64,000 bases of DNA, from contig NZ_JARUKV010000024.1 of the NCBI RefSeq assembly GCF_029688865.1, positions 18,857-82,856 of the forward strand, in the 5' to 3' direction. The notes beneath the pieces are model-generated. The model was not told the DNA's origin. It saw only the letters and a program-made list of their open reading frames with translations, and searched no databases. The position numbers and the translations under genes were made by a program. This stretch comes from Natronococcus sp. A-GB7 (GTDB lineage Archaea > Halobacteriota > Halobacteria > Halobacteriales > Natrialbaceae). Shown here one piece after another: positions 45,877 through 54,756 of the stretch (within the stretch, counting starts at the first letter, position 1; the number at the start of each line of letters is the position of its first letter).

Positions 45877-47718
45877 TTACCGGAGCGACTTGAGCTCCGG
45901 GTCCGACACGGTGTCCGTTTCTGATCCGACGTCGACGATCGTCTTCGTCGCCGGCATCGACAGCACGCTCACTAGTCCGCTGATCGACCCGGTGTGGTTC
46001 GCCCCGCGTCGGTGCTCCCGGCAGAGACGCCGAACCTCCTCGTACTCGATGCCGGGAAGCGCCCGGATCGTTGCCTCGCGATCGCCGACGAACGCCGGGA
46101 GCCAGTCGTCTCGCAGCGCGGCCGCGTTCGCCCCGTCGCTCGAGTTGCCGACTCGCTCGCGGTAGAGCTGGCCGACCCAGTGTAGCACCTGCGGTCGAGA
46201 GAGCGAGACGCCGCTCTCGTTGTGGGGGATCGCCGCGAGCTCGGGTGCGAGCCGCGACACCGCACGGTTGACGATGTTCCGTCGCATCGCGTCGGATCGG
46301 GGAAGCTCGAGCGAGAGCTCGATCAGCCGGCGGTCGAGAAACGGGTAGACGGTCGGCAACACCTGCGTGTCGGCGTACCGGTCGAAGGAGCTCTCGTTGG
46401 TCAGTGGGTACCAGAAGTCGACCCGCCCGAGCTCCGCCATCGACGGGTAGTCGACGCCGTGGTCACGGACGCCCTCGGTGGTGTCCGTCAGGGATCGCTC
46501 GAGCACTCGGCGGGCGGACGGGACCGCGTCGGTGTCGACGTACGCCGGAGTCGCCTTCGACCGCGTCTCCAGGAACTGCCGCCGATTCTCGGCTGCTCGC
46601 CCGACCGGAAGCGTGATGTCCCCCAGCGGCGTCGAGAGCCGGCGGTCGGGGAGCGTCCATCCCTTGAAGAAGACGTCGGCGTACAGCCCCGAGACGAGGG
46701 TATCGACGTCCCCGCGGATCTCGTCGGCGACCGCGAGGGTCCGCGCCTCGTTGAACCAGCCGATCCCGTTGCCGTGTCGGCCGTAGGCCTCGAGCAGCGC
46801 CGGCGTCCGGTTCGAGCCGAGCTCGAGTCGGGAGAACGGAACGTCGATGGTTCGGGCGACGCGGGCCGCGACGGAGGATTCGTCGGCCGACGGCGTCGGT
46901 CCGGTGGTGAACCCGTACGCCCGGTCGGGATCGACCGTCGCCGCGAGGAGCCTCGAGTCGCTGCCGCCCGAGAGCAACAGGCCGTGGGTTCGGCCGGCTC
47001 GAACCCTGTCGTCGACGGCGGCTGCGAAGCGGTCGAGAAACCGATCGACGAACCGATCGGCGGACAGCGACGTCGGCTTCGGGGTCGGGTACCAGTAGCG
47101 GTCGTGTGCGATCGACTCCTCGTCCCCGAGTTCGACCGTCGTGATCGAGGCGGGGGGGAGTTGTGCGACGCCCTCGTAGAGCGTTCGCGTTCCCCGGACC
47201 CGCTTGTGGGCGAGGTACTCGACCAGCCCCGAAGGATCGAACGCGGCCGGAACGGCGGGGTGGTCGACCAGCGACTGGACGGACGTCGAGAACAGCAGGC
47301 AGTCGCCGCTCGAGTGGTAGTACAGCGGTCGGCTGCCGAGGAGATCCGTCACGAGCCGCAGCCGCCGGTCGGCGCGCTCGAGGACGACCGCGACGAACTC
47401 GCCGTTGAGTTCGGTCAGCGCCTCGAGTCCGTCGGCGGCGTACTCGCGTGCGCAGAACTCCGGCGTCGAGACGCCTGGCGGCCGCCTCCGCCGTGAGCCG
47501 TCCCCGAGGCGGCTGTAGACGATGCCCGACACCAGCAGCGTCGCGTCTCGCTCCGGAACTCGGATCGGCTGTGGGGTCCGTCGGTGTGTCGCGGCGAGGC
47601 AGGTCAGTCCGGAGCCGTCGTGTCTCGTCTCCTCGCTGACGCCGTCCCGACCGATCCACTCGGATATCGGCCCGATACCCGGTCTCTGCCTCCCGAACGC
47701 ACCGCAGACCCCAACCAT
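45877..47718 (-). CDS. Asparagine-synthase-like protein with glutamine amidotransferase domain
   Basis: The N-terminal half is an Ntn glutaminase: Cys5 in VGVCGAFGRQ is the expected nucleophile, though the usual Met-Cys start is preceded by three residues (cleavage would be needed). The second half is the ATP-dependent synthetase with PP-loop LSGGSDSRLL (about residues 247-256). The 613-residue order matches AsnB but the synthetase part is diverged and ends with unlike sequence, so the product may be another amide or a secondary metabolite. TATA-like GTAATACCC lies about 28 nt before the ATG. Confidence 0.85.
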   Translation of the reverse strand: MVGVCGAFGRQRPGIGPISEWIGRDGVSEETRHDGSGLTCLAATHRRTPQPIRVPERDATLLVSGIVYSRLGDGSRRRRPPGVSTPEFCAREYAADGLEALTELNGEFVAVVLERADRRLRLVTDLLGSRPLYYHSSGDCLLFSTSVQSLVDHPAVPAAFDPSGLVEYLAHKRVRGTRTLYEGVAQLPPASITTVELGDEESIAHDRYWYPTPKPTSLSADRFVDRFLDRFAAAVDDRVRAGRTHGLLLSGGSDSRLLAATVDPDRAYGFTTGPTPSADESSVAARVARTIDVPFSRLELGSNRTPALLEAYGRHGNGIGWFNEARTLAVADEIRGDVDTLVSGLYADVFFKGWTLPDRRLSTPLGDITLPVGRAAENRRQFLETRSKATPAYVDTDAVPSARRVLERSLTDTTEGVRDHGVDYPSMAELGRVDFWYPLTNESSFDRYADTQVLPTVYPFLDRRLIELSLELPRSDAMRRNIVNRAVSRLAPELAAIPHNESGVSLSRPQVLHWVGQLYRERVGNSSDGANAAALRDDWLPAFVGDREATIRALPGIEYEEVRRLCREHRRGANHTGSISGLVSVLSMPATKTIVDVGSETDTVSDPELKSLR

Positions 47719-47881
47719 TGCGACACTGTTAGCGACAAGGGGGTATTACGCTTGGGCCTACCAATCCAGATTTCGCTCACTGCGGCTCCGTTTACGGGCG
47801 CCACACGTCTGCTGTCCGTCAGTTTCGACACACCCGAAGGGGAACCGCGGACGGACCGGTAGCCGGTTGCGTGAATCCGTC

Positions 47882-48430
47882 TCAGGCGCCGGCCCGGAGC
47901 AGGGTCGTGAACTCGCGAGCGAACGCCTCGACGTCGTTCCAGTCGGTGTACTCGTAGTCCCGGGCGGTGTCGGTGTCGCCGCCGGCCCGGCCGGCGATTC
48001 GACGCATAACGAAGCGTTTGAGCAGGCCGTACTCGCTGTACTTGAGCGCGCCCGCGACCGACAGCGTGCCGTCCGGGTTCCAGCCCGTCTCGTCGAGGAA
48101 CTCCTCGAGCAGCTCCTCGGCGGGCTCGCGCTCGCCGGGATCGTCGCTGGCGGCGGTGAGGCTGACCGAGAAGAAGGCCGACGGGCGCCGGTTCAGGGTC
48201 TCGAGGTGGTCGCGAACGAACGATCCGACGTAGCGCTGGTGGGAGCCGGCGTGGATCGACGCGCCGACGACGATCCCATCGTAGGCGCCGGGGTCGAGCC
48301 CGTCGGGCGGCTGTTTCAGGTGCGTGAGGGTTACCTCGTGGCCCTCGCTGCCGACGACGTCGCCCATCCGCTCGGCGATCGTCTTCGTCTGTCCCTCGCT
48401 CGTGCCGTAGCAGATCAGAACCCGCGCCAT
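47882..48430 (-). CDS. Flavodoxin-fold protein, HemG-like
   Basis: The flavodoxin phosphate-binding loop is ICYGTSEGQTKTIAERM (residues 6-22), and the isoalloxazine region is VVGASIHAGSHQRYVGSFVR. The 182-residue length and SVSLTAAS/EYTDWNDVEAF segments resemble menaquinone-dependent protoporphyrinogen oxidase HemG and close relatives. The reaction is uncertain: haloarchaea often use other haem routes. It lies 81 nt downstream (5' on the chromosome) of the beta-CASP protein on the same strand, so cotranscription is possible. Confidence 0.85.
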   Translation of the reverse strand: MARVLICYGTSEGQTKTIAERMGDVVGSEGHEVTLTHLKQPPDGLDPGAYDGIVVGASIHAGSHQRYVGSFVRDHLETLNRRPSAFFSVSLTAASDDPGEREPAEELLEEFLDETGWNPDGTLSVAGALKYSEYGLLKRFVMRRIAGRAGGDTDTARDYEYTDWNDVEAFAREFTTLLRAGA

Positions 48431-48511
48431 CGGCGGTCACCTCGAGCGGGCGGAGTGAAACCCTCCATACGCGTGTTCCAACCCGCAGTTCCATCAAGGC
48501 GCAGGGACCCC

Positions 48512-49750
48512 TCAGAGCGACAGCTCCGCTCCGAGCGCGGGGGCTTCGGCTGCGAACCCCTCCCCCCGGAGCTCCCCTGCGAAGCGCTCACAGCGGTCGC
48601 CGTGGTTTACGAGGATCCGAGCGCCGGCGTAGGGTTCGAGGAACTCGAGCAGCCCCTTTCGATCGGCGTGTGCGGAGAAATCGTACTGCTCGACCTGGGC
48701 GCTGACCCGCATCGAGCGGCCGTCGATGACGGCGCTGCCCGTCTCGTAGAGCTCGCGGCCGGGTGTCCCCTCGACCTGGTAGCCCGTCATGGCGATCTTG
48801 TTCGTCGGGTGCGAGCGGATCGCCGGGACGTAGGTCATCGCGGGACCGCCGTGGAGCATCCCGCTGGTGGTGACGATCACCGTGTTCCCCTCGGCGATGC
48901 GCTCTCGCTGGCCGTCCCGGCCGTCGACGAAGCGGGCGTTGCCCTTCGCCCGCCGGAGCAGGTCGGGATCGCGCAGGAACTCTCGGTTTCGCTCGCGGAG
49001 GAACAGCTCGGTGACGCGCTTGCCCATCCCGTCGACGTAGCACTCGAGGCCGTACGCCTCGCAGATACAGAGCACCTCCTGGGTCCGGCCGATCGCGAAC
49101 GCGGGGACGACGACGGTGCCGCCCTCCCAGAGGGTGGTCTCGAGGCTGTCGACGAACGATCGCTCGATCTCTTCGCGTGGCGGGCGGGCGACGTCCGAGT
49201 ACGTACTCTCGCAGATCACGGCGTCGGCGTCGGGACGGGCCACGGTGCCGGAGAGGAGCTGCTGGTCCTCGGTGTGGAAGTCGCCGGTGTAGAGCAGCCG
49301 CGTGTCGCCGTCGGAGACCAGCACGTGTGCGCTACCGGGAACGTGACCCGCGTCGAAGAAGGTAATCTCGTAGCCTGCGGCCTCGAAAGACTCGCCGTAG
49401 CCGTGGGTCTCCGAGACCTGCGCGAGGCGGGCGATCTCGGTCTCGGTGAACGGGCAGTTGTAGCTCCCCCCGTGTAGCTTGAGGGTATCCCGCGCGAGCA
49501 CCGTCGCGAGGTCGTACGTCGGCGGCGTCCAGTGGATCGGCGGGCGGGCGTCGCCCGATAGCAGGGTGGGGATCGAGCCGACGTGATCGAGGTGACCGTG
49601 GCCGACGACGACCGCGTCGGGATCGACGTCGTCGATCGGAAACGACGGCGGGTTTCCCGAGTCCATGCCGAAATCGAGCAGCAAGGAGTCGTCGATCAGC
49701 ACCGCGCTACGACCGATCTCGCGAGCCCCGCCCAGAAACCGAACGTCCAT
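48512..49750 (-). CDS. Beta-CASP metallo-beta-lactamase-fold ribonuclease-like protein
   Basis: The protein has the metallo-beta-lactamase metal motif VVGHGHLDHVGSIPTLL (about residues 49-65), further metal sites in GHVPGSAHVLV and YTGDFHTEDQQ, a beta-CASP insert (about 190-330) and the C-terminal motif FSAHADRKGLLEF. This set matches CPSF73/RNase J-like RNA nucleases. No KH domain precedes it, so it is the short aCPSF2-like class. Cytoplasmic RNA processing or decay is the likely role. Length 412 residues is normal. Confidence 0.92.
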   Translation of the reverse strand: MDVRFLGGAREIGRSAVLIDDSLLLDFGMDSGNPPSFPIDDVDPDAVVVGHGHLDHVGSIPTLLSGDARPPIHWTPPTYDLATVLARDTLKLHGGSYNCPFTETEIARLAQVSETHGYGESFEAAGYEITFFDAGHVPGSAHVLVSDGDTRLLYTGDFHTEDQQLLSGTVARPDADAVICESTYSDVARPPREEIERSFVDSLETTLWEGGTVVVPAFAIGRTQEVLCICEAYGLECYVDGMGKRVTELFLRERNREFLRDPDLLRRAKGNARFVDGRDGQRERIAEGNTVIVTTSGMLHGGPAMTYVPAIRSHPTNKIAMTGYQVEGTPGRELYETGSAVIDGRSMRVSAQVEQYDFSAHADRKGLLEFLEPYAGARILVNHGDRCERFAGELRGEGFAAEAPALGAELSL

Positions 49751-49801
49751 ACCCGGTCTTTCCGCTCGAGTCGCTTGCCTCCGTCGGTTCGTCGGCCGAC
49801 G

Positions 49802-50179
49802 TCAGCGATCGTCGCCCAGCGCCCGGCCGACGAGAAAGAGCAGGGCGAAACACAGCACGACCATCACGGTCTGGGAGGCGGCCCCAACCGGGCTGTCGAC
49901 GGAGCCGCCCGTCGCGAGCGTCCAGACGTCCGTGAGCCCGCGCGTGCTGCCCGCGATGCCGGCCAGCGCGAGCAGCCCGTAGCCGTAGACGGGGAGCCGT
50001 CGTCGACCCGTCGCGCGGCCGACCCAGCCGATCGCGACGACGGCGATTCCGAAAAACGCCGGGATGAGCGCCGTGACGCTCGCGAACCCGGTTCCCACGT
50101 ACGCGACCACACCGAGCAGGATCAGGAGGACGCCGATCGCGATTCCGCCGCCGAACAGTCCCGTTTCGTCTGTCTCCAT
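49802..50179 (-). CDS. Four-helix membrane protein, unknown
   Basis: The 125-residue protein has four hydrophobic segments (about 12-28, 36-56, 68-84, 101-119) joined by Arg/Gly-rich loops. The ATG before ETDETGLFGGG is used. No family is recognised. It lies near the beta-CASP gene on the same strand (about 50 nt), so cotranscription is possible. Hydropathy and Asp-rich ends support it as a real membrane protein. Confidence 0.7.
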   Translation of the reverse strand: METDETGLFGGGIAIGVLLILLGVVAYVGTGFASVTALIPAFFGIAVVAIGWVGRATGRRRLPVYGYGLLALAGIAGSTRGLTDVWTLATGGSVDSPVGAASQTVMVVLCFALLFLVGRALGDDR

Positions 50180-50265
50180 GGCTGATACGAGTTCCGGCGG
50201 CGTAATACCGGTTGTGCTCGAGTCTCGTCGACGAACCGAGTCCTCCGAAGAGCGGGCGCTGACGC

Positions 50266-50616
50266 TCAGGAGGAGCCGTTCGATCGGGCCTCGCCGGCCG
50301 GCGGATCGCTCGAGGGGGCCGTCCGCCGGAGGACGCCGATGAGGTAGACGTCGAGCAGACAGACGATCAGTACCGCGAGCGGGATCGCGACGTCGGCGTA
50401 GCTGACCGCCTCGAACTGCAGGGCGGTGACGACGAACGGGTCGCCGAGCTCGAGGGCGCCCGAGACCGACCGCGCGCTGAGAAAGCCGAGCGCGAGGACG
50501 TAGAGGGCGAACCAGATCGTCCCCCGTTTCCACTGGCCGAGATACCAGTGGCCCAGGCCGGCGATCAGCGCCGTGAGGAGGTAGGCCGGCCAGAACGGTC
50601 GCCTGCGATCGGTCAT
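50266..50616 (-). CDS. TM2-like membrane protein
   Basis: Of the 116 residues, the start MTDRRRPFWPAYLLTALIAG leads into GLGHWYLGQWKRGTIWFALY, which has the Gly-His-Tyr-Leu-Gly turn typical of TM2-domain membrane proteins. Two further helices follow (about 65-95). The soluble tail is Ser/Pro-rich. Function unknown. It is 58 nt downstream of the MATE gene on the same strand and may belong to that transcript. Confidence 0.72.
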   Translation of the reverse strand: MTDRRRPFWPAYLLTALIAGLGHWYLGQWKRGTIWFALYVLALGFLSARSVSGALELGDPFVVTALQFEAVSYADVAIPLAVLIVCLLDVYLIGVLRRTAPSSDPPAGEARSNGSS

Positions 50617-50674
50617 ACCCGACAGTTCGGGACGGGACACAATCGGTGTTTCCCCTCCGTGCTCGCGGGCGCGG

Positions 50675-52162
50675 TCAGTCGCTCGGCTCCGGCTCCGTCG
50701 GCGACGGGGCGTCGCCGACGACGTTGTCCGTCCAGGTCCCCCGCAGGAACCAGGCGGCGGTGACGATCGCCGAGAGGACGTAGGAGATCGCGATGGCGTA
50801 CCAGACGCCGATGACGCCCATGTCGAGGACGATAATGGCGACCGCGGCGATCGGGATGCGGTACAGCCACAGCTCCTGAATCGACAGCAGCATTGCGGCG
50901 CGAGTCGAGCCGCTGCCCCGGATCCCGCCGAGCATGATCTGGAAGGCGCCGAGAAACAGGTAAGAGGGGCCGGCGATAGTGATGTAGGCGGCGCCGTAGG
51001 CGATCACCTGTGCGGACTCCTCGCCCTCGATGAAGATCGCCGTGATCGGTTCGGCGAACTGGTAGGCGACGCCGATCACGACGGCGAAGATCGAGAGGAC
51101 GAGCGCCGAGCTGAGCGTGACCGCCTGCTTGGCGCGGTCGACCTGCTCGGCGCCCAGGTTCTGCCCGACGACGGTCTCGGTCCCACGGGCGAGCCCGAGC
51201 GCGGGCAGGAACATCAGCGACGAGAGCCGGTTGACGATCCCGTAAGCGGCGACTGCCTCGGTTCCGGCGACGGCGATCAGCGCCGTGAGGACGGTGATGC
51301 CGAACGCGCGAAACCCCTGCTCGGTCGCGATCGGGCCGCCGATCTCGAGGATCTTCCGAACGGTCTCGCTCTCGAGGCGGAGATCCGACAGCGAGGGCTC
51401 GAGTCCGACCCGACCCGAAAACAGCAGGTAGAGTCCGACGACCGCGGCGATGCCGCGAGAGAACACCGTCGCGACGGCGGCGCCCGCGACGCCGTACCCC
51501 TCGAAGCCGGTGGCCTCGTAGAGGGTCGTCTCGAGACCCGCCAGTCCGACCCACGCGAACATCGGGTTGTCGGTGAAGCCGAGGATGAGGAAGGGGTCGA
51601 TGAAGACGTTGATCGCGACGCTGATCACCATCAGGTACAGCGGCGTTCGCGTGTCACCCCACCCTCGCGAGAGCGCATCGAAGATGAAAAACCAGAACAT
51701 GAACGCGACGCCGACGAAGACGATCCGGGTGTAGGTGACCGCGTAGGTGAACGCGTCGGTCCCCGGCTCAGCGCCGATCAAGCGGATCATCCAGGGCGAG
51801 AGGAGGTAGCCGACGATGCCGAAGACGATCGCGACGATCGTGACGAACGAGAGGGTCTGGCCGGCGACGTGCGAGGAGCGCGTGAAGTTACCTGCGCCCT
51901 TGTGCTGGGAGATCAGCACCGTCCCGGCGACGGTCAGGCCGCCGCCGACGCTGACCATCAGGAAGACGATCGCCCACGAGTACGACAGCGCGGCGACGGC
52001 GTCGCCGCCGAGTCGACCCACCCAGTAGGTGTCCGCGAGGTTGTAGCCGACCTGTAGCAGCTGGCTGGCGACGATCGGCGCCGACAGCACCATCAGCGGC
52101 TTGAACAGGTCGCCGTCGGTGACGTTGACCGAGCGATCGGTGCCCTTGTTCGACCCGCTCAC
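50675..52162 (-). CDS. MATE-family multidrug efflux transporter
   Basis: The 495-residue protein has about 12 membrane helices in two MATE repeats (about 25-240 and 250-480). LADTYWVGRLGGDAVAALSY in the first repeat and VGQNLGAEQVDRAKQAV in the second are typical. MATE proteins use proton or sodium gradients to expel cationic drugs or metabolites. The GTG start overlaps the stop of the TetR gene by 4 nt (GTGA), so translation is coupled and expression is under the regulator upstream. Confidence 0.93.
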   Translation of the reverse strand: MSGSNKGTDRSVNVTDGDLFKPLMVLSAPIVASQLLQVGYNLADTYWVGRLGGDAVAALSYSWAIVFLMVSVGGGLTVAGTVLISQHKGAGNFTRSSHVAGQTLSFVTIVAIVFGIVGYLLSPWMIRLIGAEPGTDAFTYAVTYTRIVFVGVAFMFWFFIFDALSRGWGDTRTPLYLMVISVAINVFIDPFLILGFTDNPMFAWVGLAGLETTLYEATGFEGYGVAGAAVATVFSRGIAAVVGLYLLFSGRVGLEPSLSDLRLESETVRKILEIGGPIATEQGFRAFGITVLTALIAVAGTEAVAAYGIVNRLSSLMFLPALGLARGTETVVGQNLGAEQVDRAKQAVTLSSALVLSIFAVVIGVAYQFAEPITAIFIEGEESAQVIAYGAAYITIAGPSYLFLGAFQIMLGGIRGSGSTRAAMLLSIQELWLYRIPIAAVAIIVLDMGVIGVWYAIAISYVLSAIVTAAWFLRGTWTDNVVGDAPSPTEPEPSD

Positions 52163-52929
52163 TCCCGATCACGCTCGGTCGGTTCGTCTCCCGCCGCGTC
52201 ACCGCCGTCCGCGTCGGCCCCGTTCGTCTCGTCGTCAGGATCGCCCGTGCCGTTCCCGCCCTCTGTACCCAAATCGGCCGCGAGGCGGTGTTGCTGGTCG
52301 GTCTCCGGAAGGGTGCTCGGATCCCGATCCGCCGGGAACGACGCGCCCTCGGCGAGCAGGTCGTCGAACACCCAGGTGGCGGTCGCCGTTCGAACCTGCT
52401 CTAAGTACTCGTCGCGACCGATCGTCAGCTGACGGATGCGAGCCCCGTCGAAGGCCGCGATCAGCAGCGCCGCGGTCTCCTCGGGATCGTGCTCGCTGAA
52501 CTCGCCGGCTGCAAGACCGTCCCGAAGGATCTCCTCGAGGACCGCACGGAGCTGGTCGTCGCCCTTGCGGAGCTTCTCGCGGAACGCCTCGTTGTACGGC
52601 GCCTGCGTACGTAACTCGAGCATCGCGACGTGGAACGACTGGCGGTCGTTCTCCTCGGGGCCGTAGAGGAACCAGTCGACGAACACCGCCAGCCGTTCGA
52701 CCGGCGAAAGGTCGCGGGTCTCGGCGACGCGCTCGTCGAAGCGCTCGAAGAGGAACTCGAGGAAATCCGCCAACAGGTCCTCCTTGGAGTCGTAGTGGTA
52801 GAACAGCAGAGACTTGCTCTTGTCGGTCCTGTCGGCGATATCCTGTGCCGTCAGCTCGGTGTAGCCGTGCTCGCAAAGGGCCTCGTAGGTCCCGCGCATG
52901 ATCGCTGCGCGAACGTCCGGATCAGTCAC
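52159..52929 (-). CDS. TetR-family transcriptional repressor of the MATE gene
   Basis: The N-terminal HTH lies in ELTAQDIADRTDKSKSLLFYHYDSKEDLL (about 24-52). The ligand-binding part runs to about 195, and a long acidic, low-complexity tail (about 200-256) is unusual for TetR. The start codon is GTG. The next gene encodes a MATE pump, with coupled translation, so the regulator likely responds to a toxic ligand exported by the pump. A perfect palindrome directly upstream of its start is a probable operator. Confidence 0.93.
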   Translation of the reverse strand: MTDPDVRAAIMRGTYEALCEHGYTELTAQDIADRTDKSKSLLFYHYDSKEDLLADFLEFLFERFDERVAETRDLSPVERLAVFVDWFLYGPEENDRQSFHVAMLELRTQAPYNEAFREKLRKGDDQLRAVLEEILRDGLAAGEFSEHDPEETAALLIAAFDGARIRQLTIGRDEYLEQVRTATATWVFDDLLAEGASFPADRDPSTLPETDQQHRLAADLGTEGGNGTGDPDDETNGADADGGDAAGDEPTERDRE

Positions 52930-52931
52930 TA

Positions 52932-52949
52932 ACTGACTAGTTAGTCAGT
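52932..52949. promoter_or_regulatory. Palindromic operator of the TetR-MATE operon
   Basis: ACTGACTA-GT-TAGTCAGT has perfect eight-base arms and a two-base centre and starts 2 nt upstream of the GTG. An overlapping inverted repeat CTAACT-GACT-AGTTAG (52929-52944) shares the centre. TetR dimers bind palindromes of this kind. In a leaderless transcript the site would overlap the transcription start and block initiation. Autoregulation is inferred. Confidence 0.75.
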
Positions 52950-52997
52950 GCGGGTGAAGGGTGTTTCGGTTCGTAGGGGTGTTCGAGAGTCACACGC

Positions 52998-53276
52998 TCA
53001 CTCCCGGTACCGACGAATCCCGAACGTCTCGTAGCCGCCGAACGCGATCTCGAGCGAGCCGATCCACCAGTTCCAGCGCTCGGGCGGACCGCCGTCGGGC
53101 GCGTCCGCGAGCTCCTCGAGGACGACCTCGGTCGTGAGTCGGGTTCCGGTGTCGGCCTCGTAGCGCCCGGAGTCGCGAAGGTCGGCGGCCTGACGGGCGA
53201 CGACGCGAGCGGCGCCGCTCGAGCCGTCGAACTCCTCGCGCAGTCGTCGCTCGAGGCGGTCGCGGTCGATGCTCAC
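52998..53276 (-). CDS. 92-residue haloarchaeal hypothetical protein
   Basis: The protein starts [20 protein letters not shown]. An amphipathic N-terminal half is followed by [32 protein letters not shown], a Trp-rich segment, and an Arg/Tyr tail. No named family is recognised. It is divergent from rps6e and lies upstream of the TetR operator region on the same strand, with about 70 nt between the stop and the TetR start. Confidence 0.75.
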   Translation of the reverse strand: MSIDRDRLERRLREEFDGSSGAARVVARQAADLRDSGRYEADTGTRLTTEVVLEELADAPDGGPPERWNWWIGSLEIAFGGYETFGIRRYRE

Positions 53277-53387
53277 GAGGACCGGTACGCACCGAGGGCG
53301 GTAAACGGCACCGAACGCGGTCGGACGGGCGTCGCGTCGAGACCGTGTTTCGATGTGTTTTTGAGCGCGCGCCGTTTTTCACCGGGC

Positions 53388-53780
53388 ATGGCAAGTTTCA
53401 CAGTCGTCGTCGGCGATCCGGACTCCGGATCGACCTACCAGCTCGAAGCGGAGGAACAGGACGCGAACCGGTTCATCGGCAAGTCGATCGGCGAGGAAGT
53501 CGACGGCGGCGCCGTCGGTCTCGACGGCTACACGCTCGAGATCACCGGCGGCTCCGACGAGGCCGGCCGCCCGCTCAGCCCCGACGTCGGCGGCCCGAAC
53601 CTCGAGGAAGTGCTGATGAAGGGCCGCCAGGTCGGCTACCACCCCAGCCGGGACGGCGAGCGCCGACGCGTCACGGTTCGCGGTCGCGAAGTTTCCGACG
53701 CCGTCGCACAGATCAACGCCTCCGTCGTCGAGTCCGGTAGCAGCGACATCGACGAGCTGCTGGGCGGCGACGACGAGTAA
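53388..53780 (+). CDS. rps6e: Small ribosomal subunit protein eS6
   Basis: The 130-residue protein is a structural part of the archaeal 30S subunit. [40 protein letters not shown] and [16 protein letters not shown] are typical of eS6, which is archaeal/eukaryotic only. The ATG before ASFTVVVGD is used; a longer frame reaches upstream but is non-acidic. Followed by a conserved hypothetical gene on the same strand (18 nt gap). Confidence 0.97.
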   Translation: MASFTVVVGDPDSGSTYQLEAEEQDANRFIGKSIGEEVDGGAVGLDGYTLEITGGSDEAGRPLSPDVGGPNLEEVLMKGRQVGYHPSRDGERRRVTVRGREVSDAVAQINASVVESGSSDIDELLGGDDE

Positions 53781-53798
53781 CCCCCTCGCTTCTCTACG

Positions 53799-54236
53799 AT
53801 GGCAGACAGAATCTCGAGTGACCACCCGTCAGTCCGAACCGTTCGATCGACGTGTACAGAGACGGCAACGGGAAACAAACTCGACATTCCGGCCGCGGAT
53901 CGCGAGGCGTTCGTCCACGACGAGGTCGTCCGCATCGTTCTCGACGGTACCGAGCGGTTCACGCGCATCGAACGCGCCCTCACCGGCGAGGAGCTGTCGG
54001 TTCCGGGCGTCTACGACACGCCCGAGATGGCCCGGAATCCCGGCGAGGGGACGGACCGACTCGAGGAGTGGCTCGACGACCACGGGATCCGCTCGGGCGG
54101 ATCGGTGCTGGTCGACGTCGTCGAACCCGACTTTCTCTACGGGCTCAGAGCGCCCGGCGAGACGAACTTCTACGACGCCCGCGAACCGCCGAACGACAGC
54201 TTGAGCGACATCGCCGACGGTCTGGGATCGGAGTGA
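53799..54236 (+). CDS. Conserved haloarchaeal hypothetical protein (DUF7112-like)
   Basis: The 145-residue protein is often found next to ribosomal protein S6e in haloarchaea. Segments such as RTVRSTCTETATGNKLDIPA and VPGVYDTPEMARNPGEGTDR recur in the family. DHGIRSGGSVLVDVVEPDFLYG ends the conserved core. No catalytic motif is visible; a role near translation is only suggested by context. It starts 18 nt after the rps6e stop, so they likely share a transcript. Confidence 0.82.
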   Translation: MADRISSDHPSVRTVRSTCTETATGNKLDIPAADREAFVHDEVVRIVLDGTERFTRIERALTGEELSVPGVYDTPEMARNPGEGTDRLEEWLDDHGIRSGGSVLVDVVEPDFLYGLRAPGETNFYDAREPPNDSLSDIADGLGSE

Positions 54237-54255
54237 CGGCTCGAATCGAGGTCGC

Positions 54256-54756
54256 TCACTCCGAGTCTACGGCCGGATAGGTGGAGAGAAACCGATCCAG
54301 CAACAGCCCGAATGCGAGGTGCTGGGTCATCGTTCGCTCGAGGGTCGCGCGGACGTAGGCCTCGTCGACGACGGAGTACTCCTTCGTTCGAACCTTCGCG
54401 TGCATCGACAGCACGTCCTCCTCCTCGAGTTCGTGCAGACAGGGGTAGACCGTTCCCGGACTGAGCTGTGCGTCGAACTGTTCGGTCAGATCCGCGAGCA
54501 GCTCCTTCCCGTGTGTCGACCCGTGAACGCAGACGAGCACGAGCAACAGCTCCTCGAGGTTCTCCTTGACCAGCGACTCGTCGAACGCGACCTCGTCGGT
54601 CGCGAGCGCGGCGGTTGCTTGGTCGAACAGTTCGTCGAGTTCGTGGTCCGTCGTCCCCGGTTCGGCGGCCTCGAGGCCGGTAGCGCCGACGCTTCCGGCT
54701 TCGGTACTCGAGCGCTCGTCGAACGCGGACGCGATGGAGGAATCGTGTTTGCTCAT
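54256..54756 (-). CDS. PadR-type transcriptional regulator
   Basis: The 166-residue protein has an N-terminal, acidic low-complexity extension (about 1-60) and a winged-helix core with ENLEELLLVLVCVHGSTHGKELLADL, then LSPGTVYPCLHELEEEDVLS, the PadR-like recognition segment. A C-terminal helix probably mediates dimerisation. No adjacent efflux gene is present. The gene is codirectional with and downstream of the archaellum operon. A role in motility control is possible but unproven; an inverted repeat lies about 180 nt upstream. Confidence 0.85.
   Translation of the reverse strand: MSKHDSSIASAFDERSSTEAGSVGATGLEAAEPGTTDHELDELFDQATAALATDEVAFDESLVKENLEELLLVLVCVHGSTHGKELLADLTEQFDAQLSPGTVYPCLHELEEEDVLSMHAKVRTKEYSVVDEAYVRATLERTMTQHLAFGLLLDRFLSTYPAVDSE

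Noticed and set aside
46222..47496. A 424-codon antisense frame over the asparagine-synthase-like gene
   Set aside because: It has no domain features and is fully explained as shadow of the synthetase gene.
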